Source of the DNA: JAWLFI01 sp964626595
GTDB taxonomy: Bacteria; Bacteroidota; Bacteroidia; Chitinophagales; Saprospiraceae
Assembly: GCA_964626595.1 (NCBI GenBank)
Contig: CAZVFU010000031.1
Coordinates: 1-24,678, forward strand
DNA length: 24,678 nt
Direction: 5' to 3'
In this document: piece after piece, positions 1-8,126 of the stretch
Position numbering within the stretch: position 1 is the stretch's first letter
Layout of the letters: each line of letters begins with the position of its first letter
The notes under the pieces: model-generated
What the model was told of the DNA's origin: nothing
The model's input: only the letters and a program-made list of their open reading frames with translations
Databases searched by the model: none
Program-made: the position numbers and the translations under genes

Positions 1-3000
1 GAACTGGTAACCGAGAACATCCGTAAACATATCACTCGTTACAGCAACTTCAATGGTTTCTCCAGACTCAACAGCCGCATCCTGTGCGTTAAGCACTAAT
101 GCACCACTTCGTCCTTCAGCTTCCTGACCTACCAAATTATTTGGTATTGCAGTTCCATTAACATCACCAATCTTGACTGAAACAAAGTCTTGATCAGCAA
201 CAGTAGCAGGAACATTTGAAAGCGTGATACGCTCGCTGTAGTTCACTGGTAATTGACCAGCTTCTAATTGTTCTGCAGCATCTACGAATCTCCAACTATC
301 ATTATTAGGGAAGTTCGTTTCGATACCTAAAATCACCTTGCGCAATTCGATCAAGTCCGCACCACTGATGCGACCGTCACTATTTACGTTAGCAGCAATC
401 AAGTCATAAGGATTAGAAATGGAATTCAATCCTAAGATGTGCTGCTGGATTAACAAGATATCCATCGTGTTCACACCATTCAATACATCATCATTCTTAC
501 TTGCAGAAAGCTCATAAGAACGACCTTGTGCACCTGTAAAGCGGAACTCACCACTTCCATCAGTTTCACTAAATACTGGAGTCGGGTTCGTCATATCCTC
601 AAACTTCATCGAAACACCACTTACCGCATCAGCTCCATGAGAAGCAGAACGAGCAGTAGTACCCGATACAATCGCTAGAGAATCTGAGTCCGGACATGCA
701 CCATTCGGGTCTTGAACAAGAATATAAGTAACAACAAAGTCTTGATTTCCAGCTTGGTCAGTTACCCAAAACTCAACCTCTTGCTGTTGGCCAGCTTCGA
801 TATCCTCACAACAGAATGTTCTAACCGTATCCGTCGTATCTGCTGAATAACTAAATTGAACAGGTCCGCAGTTGTCAAAGCTACCTCTTTCGAACAAGTC
901 AATATCGACATCGATACAACCTGATGAAGGCATTACTACCGTCGCTAATCCGTTGATTACAATCGGAGTAGGCAACTTACAGTCTTCTACTGTAAACAAA
1001 TACTGACATGTTCCAACATTACCACACATATCCTCAATAATCCAAGTAATACGGTGAGTTCCAAATGGATAATTACCACTTGCATCCAATCCAGTTCCTA
1101 CGATATCATCATTTGGATTGTTACCCGCATTAAACGGCTTCACTCTCCAGCTAATATTAAGGAACTCCTCAGGAGTACAATCTTCCACTTCTTGAACTAA
1201 TTCCGCAAATCCTGTGCAACCAACAGCTGCAGTATCACAGAATGTAACGTCGTCACAAACCAGCAACTCAGGTGCCTGATCGTCATTCACCTTAATTACT
1301 TGAGTATGTGTCCAAGTCAGGTTATTACCATCAGCATCTTTTTGACACCAATCCAATACAGTCCAAGTTCTTAAGATCTTGAAACAAGCATCAGGAGTCA
1401 CTTCAAACATTTCATCGTCCTTGCGAACAGCGATCTGAGAACAAGCATTGTTATTGCTAATCTCAGGCTCTCCTGTTGCATCAGGATCAGTGCTATAGTC
1501 ACCGTTTTCATTACAACTCAATTCGCGATCTCGCGGCCATCTGATGTCGCTTTCTGAGAACGGGCTACACTGTGATACAGTAATACGCTGGAAAGCAGTG
1601 CTTGCGTTCCCAAAATCGTCAACTGCGCGGAATGTACGAACAATAACACCTGTTCCGCAATCTTCACGCTGATCATTATAATCTGCTGTTACTTCCAATG
1701 TACAGTTATCCTGAGCAAATCCGTCAAGGAATTCATACGTTGGAATCGCAGGATCATACTGATTGTTGTTCAAACAATTACGCTCATACTCTTCGTCAAA
1801 AATCTGACGAGTTTGACGCACCTCACCTTCTGTAAGATTGGCAACACGACCAAACTCATCTAAATTCCACTCATCAAACGGATACAAACAACTGATTGTC
1901 AAATCCTGAGGAGCAACGATAGTTGGAGGTAATTTATCCTCAACATTTACATTGATCATACAAGTATTTTGGTTGCCGCTCACATCTGTAACACGGAACA
2001 ATACTTGTACAGGACTTCTTTCTATATCAGCACAACAGAACTCTACAAAATCCTTGAAGAAGAAAGTGGTAGGCTCGCAATCAAACTCACGATTCATTCG
2101 TCGCACTTCAATTCTATCAATAGCACAGTTATCATAGCTTCCATCTTCAAAAGTAGGCCAGAAAACACGTGCCGTACCATCTGCACCTAAAGAAACTTTA
2201 GTCGTTTGGTCACAAACAGCAACCGGTGGTACCGCATCCTGAACAATTAATGTTTGCTCACAAGTTGCGATATTACCACAACCATCATCAGCTGAGTAAG
2301 TTAATGTATGAGTTCCAACCGGCAAGTTTATGATTTGGAAAACTTGATTACCAAAATCAATTACTTCACCTGCACTACTTTCAACAGTCCAGAATGAAGA
2401 ACTCGGAGAACACTCATCAGTAATATTACCACTGATATCAGGTACGCTGTAAGTGGCTACACAACTATTGGTAGCTGTTGAAACTGTAGCTGTTGCAGGA
2501 CAGTCAATTTCTGGACCTTCTACATCTTCAACTTTAATCAACTGAACATGAGTAACAGTCTCACTAGTACACCAGTCCAGGAATGTCCATGTACGAAGTA
2601 CCTTGAATGTACCTTCACAAACATCAATTACCTGGTCTTTAGGCGTAGTCAAAATGTTATCACAAATTTGGTCTGAAGGAGCTCCAGTCTCTTCCGGATC
2701 AGGATAACCATTCTCATTTAAATCCCAGTTATCACCATCACAAGATAAAGCAGGCTGATCTATACCGTCAAAATTTGGCGGGAAAGTCAGATCTTCTAAA
2801 GAAGTACGAACAACGTCAATCGTATCTTGACAAGTTACCGTATTACCGCTCTCATCCACAACCGTCCAGTTTCTGAATATACGATCAGAAAACTCACTAT
2901 CACAGTCATCTATGTTAGTTATATTATCCTCATAACTCGCAGTGACATCACCACAAGCATCAAAACCGGATACAACAAAACTATTCTCATCTATTGGAGT

Positions 3001-5364
3001 AGATGTACCAGTAAACTCAAAAGGGAACGGTATCTCAAAGTTGTAATCAATGATGATCTCAGCAACAGAGAATGTACCTCCGTCTCCAAAAGCACCGTCA
3101 TTGATTGTAATTGTCCATTCACCATCTGGATTCTCTCCATTGAATGCAGCTAAGGCATCTTGAGGTTGGAATTCACCTTCAATCGCTGGATTGTTATTAC
3201 AAGTAGCTAAAAAGTCAGCATTTGTATTAGCAGCAGCATCATCAAATAACACGTCTAAACCTGTATTGATACAAGGGGGCTGAGGGAACAAATTGACAAC
3301 TGTTCCAGATGGAGATTCAACACTACCTGATAAATCACCTACCCAGGTATGATCTGTAACCAATCGAACCGATACATTTGTGATTTCAGCAGCACCCGCA
3401 ACATTCGCTTGAGCTGTAGCAGGGAAGTCTCCCGTAATGAATGGGTCAATAACAATTTCACCATTCGCATCGTCAAGAACTAAAGTAGACGCACCACCAG
3501 TACCTGGTGTTATGTCAGCTCCACAATCCACAGGGAAGCTTGAACAACTTAGTTCAGGAATAAACTTGTCTTCAATAGTGACCGTACCCCAACAGCTATT
3601 ACCTGTCGAAGGATCAATCACACGCACAAAGTAAGTATTTCCAACTTGAGCAGAACCTACAACGGCGCCCTCATCACCAACCTCGCTAGAAGCGATAATA
3701 TTGTTGAAGTCCATATCTGTCGCTAATTGCACGATATAGTCTCGGTAACAAGAATAAGGACCACCTTCTAAAATCATATCCGCATTGATAATGGCTTCGC
3801 AATTATCATCAACAGACACATTCACGTGATCGTTACATGCTAAGGACTGAGAAGGATTAGCGAAGTTCTCTACTGTTACACACCAGCTACATGTAGCTGA
3901 AATACCAGAATTGTCTTCAGCTTCATACTCAAAACAATGCACACCAATAGGTAATGCATCACCACTTGCAAACTCGTTAAATCCAGGAGTATTGGTAGGA
4001 TTCGCTTCCAACTCTCCAGGGTTGTAACCTACAGCAAATCCTGCGTCAAGAGCAAAACCAGCAGCTGCAAATGAGACTGGAGGATTAAATCCACAAGCCG
4101 GTGCATTAAAGAAAGTTAAATCTCCAGTTCCTGTAGAACCATCACAAGTTGCAGGGGTTTGAACTATTCTAGAGTTCAAAGTATTTCCAGGCGTATAAAC
4201 CTCTAACCAAATACCTCCGGCTGGAACGGCAATTGGGTCAGTAAACTCGACAAGAACACATTGCCCGTTGTCTGCATTTGAAGTTTGATATTGGAATGAT
4301 CCCAATGGAGTGAAACCACCACCTGTATAAGGAACCACACCCGGAGCTTGAACACCATAGATATTGAATGTAGCTAAAGGCTCTTGACCGAATGTCTCTT
4401 GATTGTAGGAGACAGACTCAATCTCACCGCCACCAGGCAAATCTATAAATTGTATAATAGAGTTTTCCGCAAAAGGAGCACAAGCCAAAGCACTTCCTCC
4501 TGTAGGATCTTGACACGGATCACAATACGGTCCAACTAAATTTTGAACAGAGGCTGGGCAATTGTCAGTAACTTCAATATCAAAGTCAAAGATGAAGTCA
4601 CACTCGCCAGCATCGAGGTTAATGGTCTGATCAGAAGGACAAGCTAATGTGGGACCTTCAGTATCATTTACAGTTACAGTAAATGTACAATCACCAGGAA
4701 TCCCGTCGGCGTCAAACCCTGTTACGGTTACCTCAGTAGTACCTACGGGATAAAAGCCAGAAGGATCGGGAGTTCCATTAAAGTCATTCGTGACAGACAC
4801 ACATTCCGCGCCTAAAGTAGGTGCCGGAATATTGACAAATGCTCCACACTGACCGGGGTCATTATCTACTTCGATATCAGCTGGGCAATCAACAGCACAT
4901 GAAGCTGCGCCCAAAAAGAAGGAGGCACATACTTGAGTACCGTTATTAAATCCTCCCCCACAAAAAACACCGGCATTATTGCCGCCATTTCCAGGGCCAA
5001 CTACACTATTACCGGAACATACCACCTGACCATTAGAGACGATCTCGATATCGAAACCATTCCAGTTATCGCCAAAAGTATCATATCCGTACAATTCGTA
5101 ATTTCCACCGGGCGCATTGAAAGTAACAGATTGGTTCGTACCTAAAGGAAAACCTGTCGACTCGTAAGCCACAACTTCTCCAGTTGTTACATTAAACAAT
5201 TCCCAGCCTACTTCACCTTGAAAAGGATCAGTACCTGTGTTAATAGTTACAGAAACACCAGTAGTAGTACAAGTGACTACCTGGCCTGTAACAGCACTTA
5301 CACTGAGCATAGCCAAAAAGGCAAAGCCAAGTGTTAGCAAGTTAGTAAATTTCTTATTCTTCAT
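1..5364 (-). CDS. Giant secreted HYR / P-domain / dockerin / cohesin protein (C-terminus beyond window)
   Basis: The frame is open from an ATG at 5364 to the left edge, giving 1788 codons without an end. It starts with a Sec signal peptide (MKNKKF then a hydrophobic core, probable cleavage before Gln near residue 28). Next comes a domain carrying 'YDTFGDNWNG' (about residues 50-110), then an HYR-type Ig-like module from about residue 155. A subtilisin-type P domain spans about 649-775, with 'VTDHTWVGDLSG' and 'GENPDGEWTITINDGAFGDG'. Cys-rich Ig-like modules follow, with 'RTWTFLDWC' near 924 and 'RTWTVLDWC' near 1332. A dockerin-like pair lies around 1622-1680 ('NGVNTMD' and the loop 'NVNSDGRISGAD'). 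A cohesin-like strand ('GETIEVAVTSDMFTDVLGYQF') is cut by the edge. Such proteins are usually exported by the type IX system; that sorting tag would lie outside the window. Inferred role: surface or matrix protein, adhesive or scaffolding. No catalytic domain was seen in the part present. Confidence 0.9.
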   Translation of the reverse strand, partial: MKNKKFTNLLTLGFAFLAMLSVSAVTGQVVTCTTTGVSVTINTGTDPFQGEVGWELFNVTTGEVVAYESTGFPLGTNQSVTFNAPGGNYELYGYDTFGDNWNGFDIEIVSNGQVVCSGNSVVGPGNGGNNAGVFCGGGFNNGTQVCASFFLGAASCAVDCPADIEVDNDPGQCGAFVNIPAPTLGAECVSVTNDFNGTPDPSGFYPVGTTEVTVTGFDADGIPGDCTFTVTVNDTEGPTLACPSDQTINLDAGECDFIFDFDIEVTDNCPASVQNLVGPYCDPCQDPTGGSALACAPFAENSIIQFIDLPGGGEIESVSYNQETFGQEPLATFNIYGVQAPGVVPYTGGGFTPLGSFQYQTSNADNGQCVLVEFTDPIAVPAGGIWLEVYTPGNTLNSRIVQTPATCDGSTGTGDLTFFNAPACGFNPPVSFAAAGFALDAGFAVGYNPGELEANPTNTPGFNEFASGDALPIGVHCFEYEAEDNSGISATCSWCVTVENFANPSQSLACNDHVNVSVDDNCEAIINADMILEGGPYSCYRDYIVQLATDMDFNNIIASSEVGDEGAVVGSAQVGNTYFVRVIDPSTGNSCWGTVTIEDKFIPELSCSSFPVDCGADITPGTGGASTLVLDDANGEIVIDPFITGDFPATAQANVAGAAEITNVSVRLVTDHTWVGDLSGSVESPSGTVVNLFPQPPCINTGLDVLFDDAAANTNADFLATCNNNPAIEGEFQPQDALAAFNGENPDGEWTITINDGAFGDGGTFSVAEIIIDYNFEIPFPFEFTGTSTPIDENSFVVSGFDACGDVTASYEDNITNIDDCDSEFSDRIFRNWTVVDESGNTVTCQDTIDVVRTSLEDLTFPPNFDGIDQPALSCDGDNWDLNENGYPDPEETGAPSDQICDNILTTPKDQVIDVCEGTFKVLRTWTFLDWCTSETVTHVQLIKVEDVEGPEIDCPATATVSTATNSCVATYSVPDISGNITDECSPSSSFWTVESSAGEVIDFGNQVFQIINLPVGTHTLTYSADDGCGNIATCEQTLIVQDAVPPVAVCDQTTKVSLGADGTARVFWPTFEDGSYDNCAIDRIEVRRMNREFDCEPTTFFFKDFVEFCCADIERSPVQVLFRVTDVSGNQNTCMINVNVEDKLPPTIVAPQDLTISCLYPFDEWNLDEFGRVANLTEGEVRQTRQIFDEEYERNCLNNNQYDPAIPTYEFLDGFAQDNCTLEVTADYNDQREDCGTGVIVRTFRAVDDFGNASTAFQRITVSQCSPFSESDIRWPRDRELSCNENGDYSTDPDATGEPEISNNNACSQIAVRKDDEMFEVTPDACFKILRTWTVLDWCQKDADGNNLTWTHTQVIKVNDDQAPELLVCDDVTFCDTAAVGCTGFAELVQEVEDCTPEEFLNISWRVKPFNAGNNPNDDIVGTGLDASGNYPFGTHRITWIIEDMCGNVGTCQYLFTVEDCKLPTPIVINGLATVVMPSSGCIDVDIDLFERGSFDNCGPVQFSYSADTTDTVRTFCCEDIEAGQQQEVEFWVTDQAGNQDFVVTYILVQDPNGACPDSDSLAIVSGTTARSASHGADAVSGVSMKFEDMTNPTPVFSETDGSGEFRFTGAQGRSYELSASKNDDVLNGVNTMDILLIQQHILGLNSISNPYDLIAANVNSDGRISGADLIELRKVILGIETNFPNNDSWRFVDAAEQLEAGQLPVNYSERITLSNVPATVADQDFVSVKIGDVNGTAIPNNLVGQEAEGRSGALVLNAQDAAVESGETIEVAVTSDMFTDVLGYQF

Positions 5365-5416
5365 AAGATTTGGTATTGGTTTAAAGGTTTATTGGAAAAA
5401 ATGCCGAAACAAAAAT

Positions 5417-5815
5417 CTAGCTAAACTGATTTCTGTATTCTGACACTATAGTTTTAAGATTCACATCCGGTGCAAACTGTTGAGCTTGATCACTGATCTG
5501 ATTGTAAGCCACATCCAGTGCTCTTTCAATTAACATGCCGTTATTGACATTTGATACAGCCTTAGTTAGCAATTTTACCCTAACGGTTTTCTCTTCATTA
5601 CTAAGATTTGCATCATTCCGAACATCTTGAATTTCAACATTAACTTGAGCTTCAAATTGATCAACATAATTACGATCAACATTAGGGACATATTCGTCTG
5701 GACTCGCATTTTGTGAATAAGAAGTATTCACTCCTAAGAAAAAGAAAGCGAAAAAAAGCATCGCGCAAGCGCCGAATGTCTTTAATGCACCTTTCTTCAA
5801 TTTTGGTTTAATCAT
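5417..5815 (-). CDS. Small exported protein of unknown function
   Basis: This 132-residue protein was not recognised. It begins MIKPKLKKGALKTF, a positively charged n-region, followed by a strongly hydrophobic stretch (about residues 15-29) and 'SYSQNAS', a typical Bacteroidota signal peptide with cleavage before Gln. The mature part of about 97 residues is charged and looks mostly helical, with no Cys and no obvious motif. Its stop lies 52 bases before the start of the giant secreted protein on the same strand, and no terminator is visible between them, so co-transcription is plausible. Both genes have short 'ccaa'-rich leaders just before the ATG. A role as a periplasmic or surface partner of the giant protein is inferred from position only. 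Confidence 0.75.
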   Translation of the reverse strand: MIKPKLKKGALKTFGACAMLFFAFFFLGVNTSYSQNASPDEYVPNVDRNYVDQFEAQVNVEIQDVRNDANLSNEEKTVRVKLLTKAVSNVNNGMLIERALDVAYNQISDQAQQFAPDVNLKTIVSEYRNQFS

Positions 5816-6158
5816 GAGAATTGGTTTAGTTGGTTCACAAATAATGACTTCACTTTAAAGCCATTGGGTTTTATTGGTTATTGAATAGGCCCGTAAAAAA
5901 GCAAACAGCTTCTCCTTAAGACTAATTCAGGCGCTAATATAAAGATAAACTATGGAACATAAAATATTTTATTCTTTTAATATGTTTTTTTTATCACGAA
6001 AATAAATGTGGGCCAATAATGAGCCATGTTTAAGGACTGCTGTTAATACTTCACCTTATTGTATCTATTTACCAACCAACTATCATTCTTTGTTCGCCAC
6101 CGTCCTTCGGATTACTTATCTTAATACAATTAAGCAAGAAGATGATTCTGAGATCGCA
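5816..6158. other. AT-rich intergenic region, 343 bp, no gene
   Basis: No convincing coding frame is seen on either strand; the plus-strand frame at 6006-6338 runs into gldC antisense and resembles nothing. The stretch should hold the promoter of the 132-residue exported protein (minus strand). A weak match to the Bacteroidota -7 element, TATCTTTA on the minus strand at 5940-5947, would give a leader of about 125 bases, but no matching upstream TTG is visible. A small AT-only palindrome, CTTAAT-ACA-ATTAAG, lies at 6120-6134. No terminator for gldC was identified. Confidence 0.6.
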
Positions 6159-6509
6159 TTAATTTTCTTTAGGTATAATTTCAGTCTCCTCTGCGAAGTA
6201 GTGAGCAAACTTTTGCATCTGATTCCCCAACTCTTTATTATTGGTAGCGCGAACATAAGCATCCGCCATAGACCGCAAGGAATGAAAGACAAACCGATCC
6301 ATCTCAGCTACCTGAAAATCTTTCGTCCACAAGTCTAGCTTCATGGTATCCTTCGCTTCTCCATCAAATAAGGATAAAAACATAGCTTTTGACTCATTTG
6401 ACACGTTTTTACCCGCTACCTGGTCAGCATTCCACACAATTTTCTCCGGCTTTTTTTCCTCGTCTAAATGCACTGTGATCTTTACCTGGGATTTATTTGT
6501 CTTTTTCAT
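6159..6509 (-). CDS. gldC: Gliding motility protein GldC
   Basis: This 116-residue soluble protein matches the GldC family in length and character: an early strand 'SQVKITVHLDEEKKPEKIVW', then 'KAMFLSLFDGEAKDTMKLDLWTKD' (residues 41-64), a Met/Asp-rich helix 'SLRSMADAYVRAT' and a C-terminal 'MQKFAHYFAEETE'. GldC was identified genetically as contributing to gliding in Flavobacterium; its biochemical role is not settled. The frame is open 22 codons further upstream, but that extension (MPKKKLAQTL...) reads through the preceding gene and is unlike the family. I therefore start at the internal ATG (MKKTNKSQ), which overlaps the end of the NAD(P)-binding protein gene by 17 bases. It is the last gene of the minus-strand unit that starts with the TonB receptor. 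No other gliding or type IX secretion gene is in the window. Confidence 0.88.
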   Translation of the reverse strand: MKKTNKSQVKITVHLDEEKKPEKIVWNADQVAGKNVSNESKAMFLSLFDGEAKDTMKLDLWTKDFQVAEMDRFVFHSLRSMADAYVRATNNKELGNQMQKFAHYFAEETEIIPKEN

Positions 6510-7170
6510 CTCTACTGATTTTCTTGATCTGCTTGTTTGAAATAATAGGGTTTGAGCTAGTTTCTTCTTGGGCACAAATTTTCATGGCCAATACCAAGTC
6601 AACTACTTTTGTTCCAATATATAAGTTAACAGTGGATTCTAAAACAAAATTGACTCCATTAGAAATAATTTGTGCCAATCGTTCAAATACACGTTGTTCA
6701 TTTCTGGCTCCTAACAATAAACTGGGGCGAAAGAAATAGTGCTGCTGATAACCGAGTTGAGAGATTTCTTCTTCAATCTGACCTTTGACCCGATTATAAA
6801 AAATCTTACTACTCGAATTTGCTCCCATAGCGCTGACTAAAAAGACCCGTTCACCACCCTGAGCTATACAACACTTTGCCGCTCCTACCGCATAACCTTT
6901 ATCGATCTCTACAAATCTGTCTTTGCTGCCCGCCTTTTTTAGTGTCGTCCCAATACAAATAAAAAGATCATCGGCTTCAAATAGGAAGTCAAACTCCTCC
7001 ATGGCATCAAAATCAACGATATAGTGTTCATGGGATTTTGATAATAGCTTGATCGGCTTACGGGCTAAGGTCTTGATCTTTTTATAATAATTCCCTTCGC
7101 TCAGGCTTTTCAATAATTCCGATCCGACTAATCCAGTGGCTCCAACAATTAATGCGGTTTTAGTTTTCAT
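6493..7170 (-). CDS. NAD(P)-binding Rossmann-fold protein (TIP30/YbjT-like atypical SDR)
   Basis: The protein has 225 residues. The N-terminus 'KTALIVGATGLVGSELL' carries the GxxGxxG dinucleotide-binding loop (residues 10-16), followed by 'LARKP' after the second strand, as in NADP-leaning atypical short-chain reductases. 'DLFICIGTTLKKAGS' (69-83) is characteristic of the HTATIP2/TIP30-like group, 'VFLVSAMGANSSS' (109-121) is the core strand, and Y125-x3-K129 ('YNRVK') fits the SDR YxxxK pair. 'FFRPSLLLGAR' (146-156) is the usual substrate-side strand. It is probably a cytosolic oxidoreductase or NADP sensor; the substrate cannot be read from the sequence. The gene starts 11 bases after the DUF4249 stop and its 3' end overlaps gldC, so it is probably translated from the same message. 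Confidence 0.85.
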   Translation of the reverse strand: MKTKTALIVGATGLVGSELLKSLSEGNYYKKIKTLARKPIKLLSKSHEHYIVDFDAMEEFDFLFEADDLFICIGTTLKKAGSKDRFVEIDKGYAVGAAKCCIAQGGERVFLVSAMGANSSSKIFYNRVKGQIEEEISQLGYQQHYFFRPSLLLGARNEQRVFERLAQIISNGVNFVLESTVNLYIGTKVVDLVLAMKICAQEETSSNPIISNKQIKKISRDEKDK

Positions 7171-7181
7171 TCAGATTGATT

Positions 7182-8126
7182 TTATAAGGTCGGCACATAT
7201 AAAATATACTCGCTTGAAGAATAGCCACCCCAAATCCCTAGGGCACCTTCCACATTAGATCTGACTCGGGTATAAGATGAAAATGGGCCTTGATTATTTA
7301 GATTGAATTCAAAGGTGTTCCAAAAATTGAAATGATCCTCGTCAATATTCAACCAACGGATTCGAATGCTATCTCCACGAGTATATAGACCGAAGTTCTC
7401 CGGCTCTAGATCTTCAAGTTCCTCTGGAGATGCCGCTTTTTGCAAGGGAAAATCAAAAGTCTGCCCGTCGAATAACAGATCATCTGTAACGGAAGCAAAT
7501 CCAGGTAAAAAGCCCTGCCCCTCTCCCGCTGTCATATAACGGTAGAAATGGGGCCCCTCCGGATCACTAACTGTAATGAGTAAACGGGCCATGGTATCAT
7601 TTTGATTACTCCCTGGTGGTCGGGTAAACCGAAAGGAATCTATAGGCACATGTTGAGGGATAGTAGTACGTGCTCTTAAAGTCTCCCCCGTTGATAAAAG
7701 AACCTCCAAATGGTAAGAGGTATCACGTAAAATCGGAATATTCCGAAATAAATCTATATATAGACAAAAGTCGCTCTCTTCTGAAACAGGGAGAAAGTTT
7801 ATTTCTTCTTTTATTTGGTCTCTCACCTCTTCAGGCAGGTCACTTAAACAAACAGGCGGCATAGAGTAAGATTCACCATCAAGACGCACAGAAACCTCTG
7901 CATTTTGTATTTGCAAATCAAAAATATCATCTGCAGTAATGCGGCCAAAAAAGGGCAAAGACCTTGACACAACCACAAAGGGTGGTAAACTATTAGCCCC
8001 ATCCTCAATATATCCTTCAACTATAAACTCTTGAGAAGACTCATCAATATCAGGAATAAACTCTTCCTCACACGACCAAAAAGCAACAGCTAGCAAAAAC
8101 AAGAATATCGATCGAAATTTTAACAT
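7182..8126 (-). CDS. DUF4249 family outer-membrane lipoprotein
   Basis: With the start chosen here the protein has 314 residues: MLKFRSIFLFLLAVAFWSC is a lipoprotein signal with the lipidated Cys at residue 19, followed by an acidic 'EEE' that favours outer-membrane or surface localisation. The rest is a beta-rich body typical of DUF4249, with 'FIVEGYIEDG' early, 'ETLRARTTIPQHVPIDSF' in the middle and 'RIRWLNIDEDHFNFWNTFEFN' near the end. DUF4249 genes are habitually found next to TonB-dependent receptors, as here. The chosen ATG overlaps the receptor's stop as TAATG, indicating translational coupling; an ATG four codons upstream (8138) is possible but adds nothing to the signal peptide. Inferred role: surface or periplasmic partner of the receptor in uptake of an unknown ligand. 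Confidence 0.88.
   Translation of the reverse strand: MLKFRSIFLFLLAVAFWSCEEEFIPDIDESSQEFIVEGYIEDGANSLPPFVVVSRSLPFFGRITADDIFDLQIQNAEVSVRLDGESYSMPPVCLSDLPEEVRDQIKEEINFLPVSEESDFCLYIDLFRNIPILRDTSYHLEVLLSTGETLRARTTIPQHVPIDSFRFTRPPGSNQNDTMARLLITVSDPEGPHFYRYMTAGEGQGFLPGFASVTDDLLFDGQTFDFPLQKAASPEELEDLEPENFGLYTRGDSIRIRWLNIDEDHFNFWNTFEFNLNNQGPFSSYTRVRSNVEGALGIWGGYSSSEYILYVPTL

Noticed and set aside
1952..5443. Several plus-strand frames of 60-110 codons across 1952-5443
   Set aside because: They are antisense to the continuous minus-strand giant gene, have Thr/Ile-rich compositions typical of antisense translation and match no family.
6006..6338. 110-codon plus-strand frame
   Set aside because: Half of it is antisense to gldC and the rest is AT-rich spacer; no recognisable domain.
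6510..6575. Longer GldC start (22 extra codons)
   Set aside because: The extension lies inside the preceding gene in another frame, and GldC proteins start close to the 'SQVKITVHLDE' strand.
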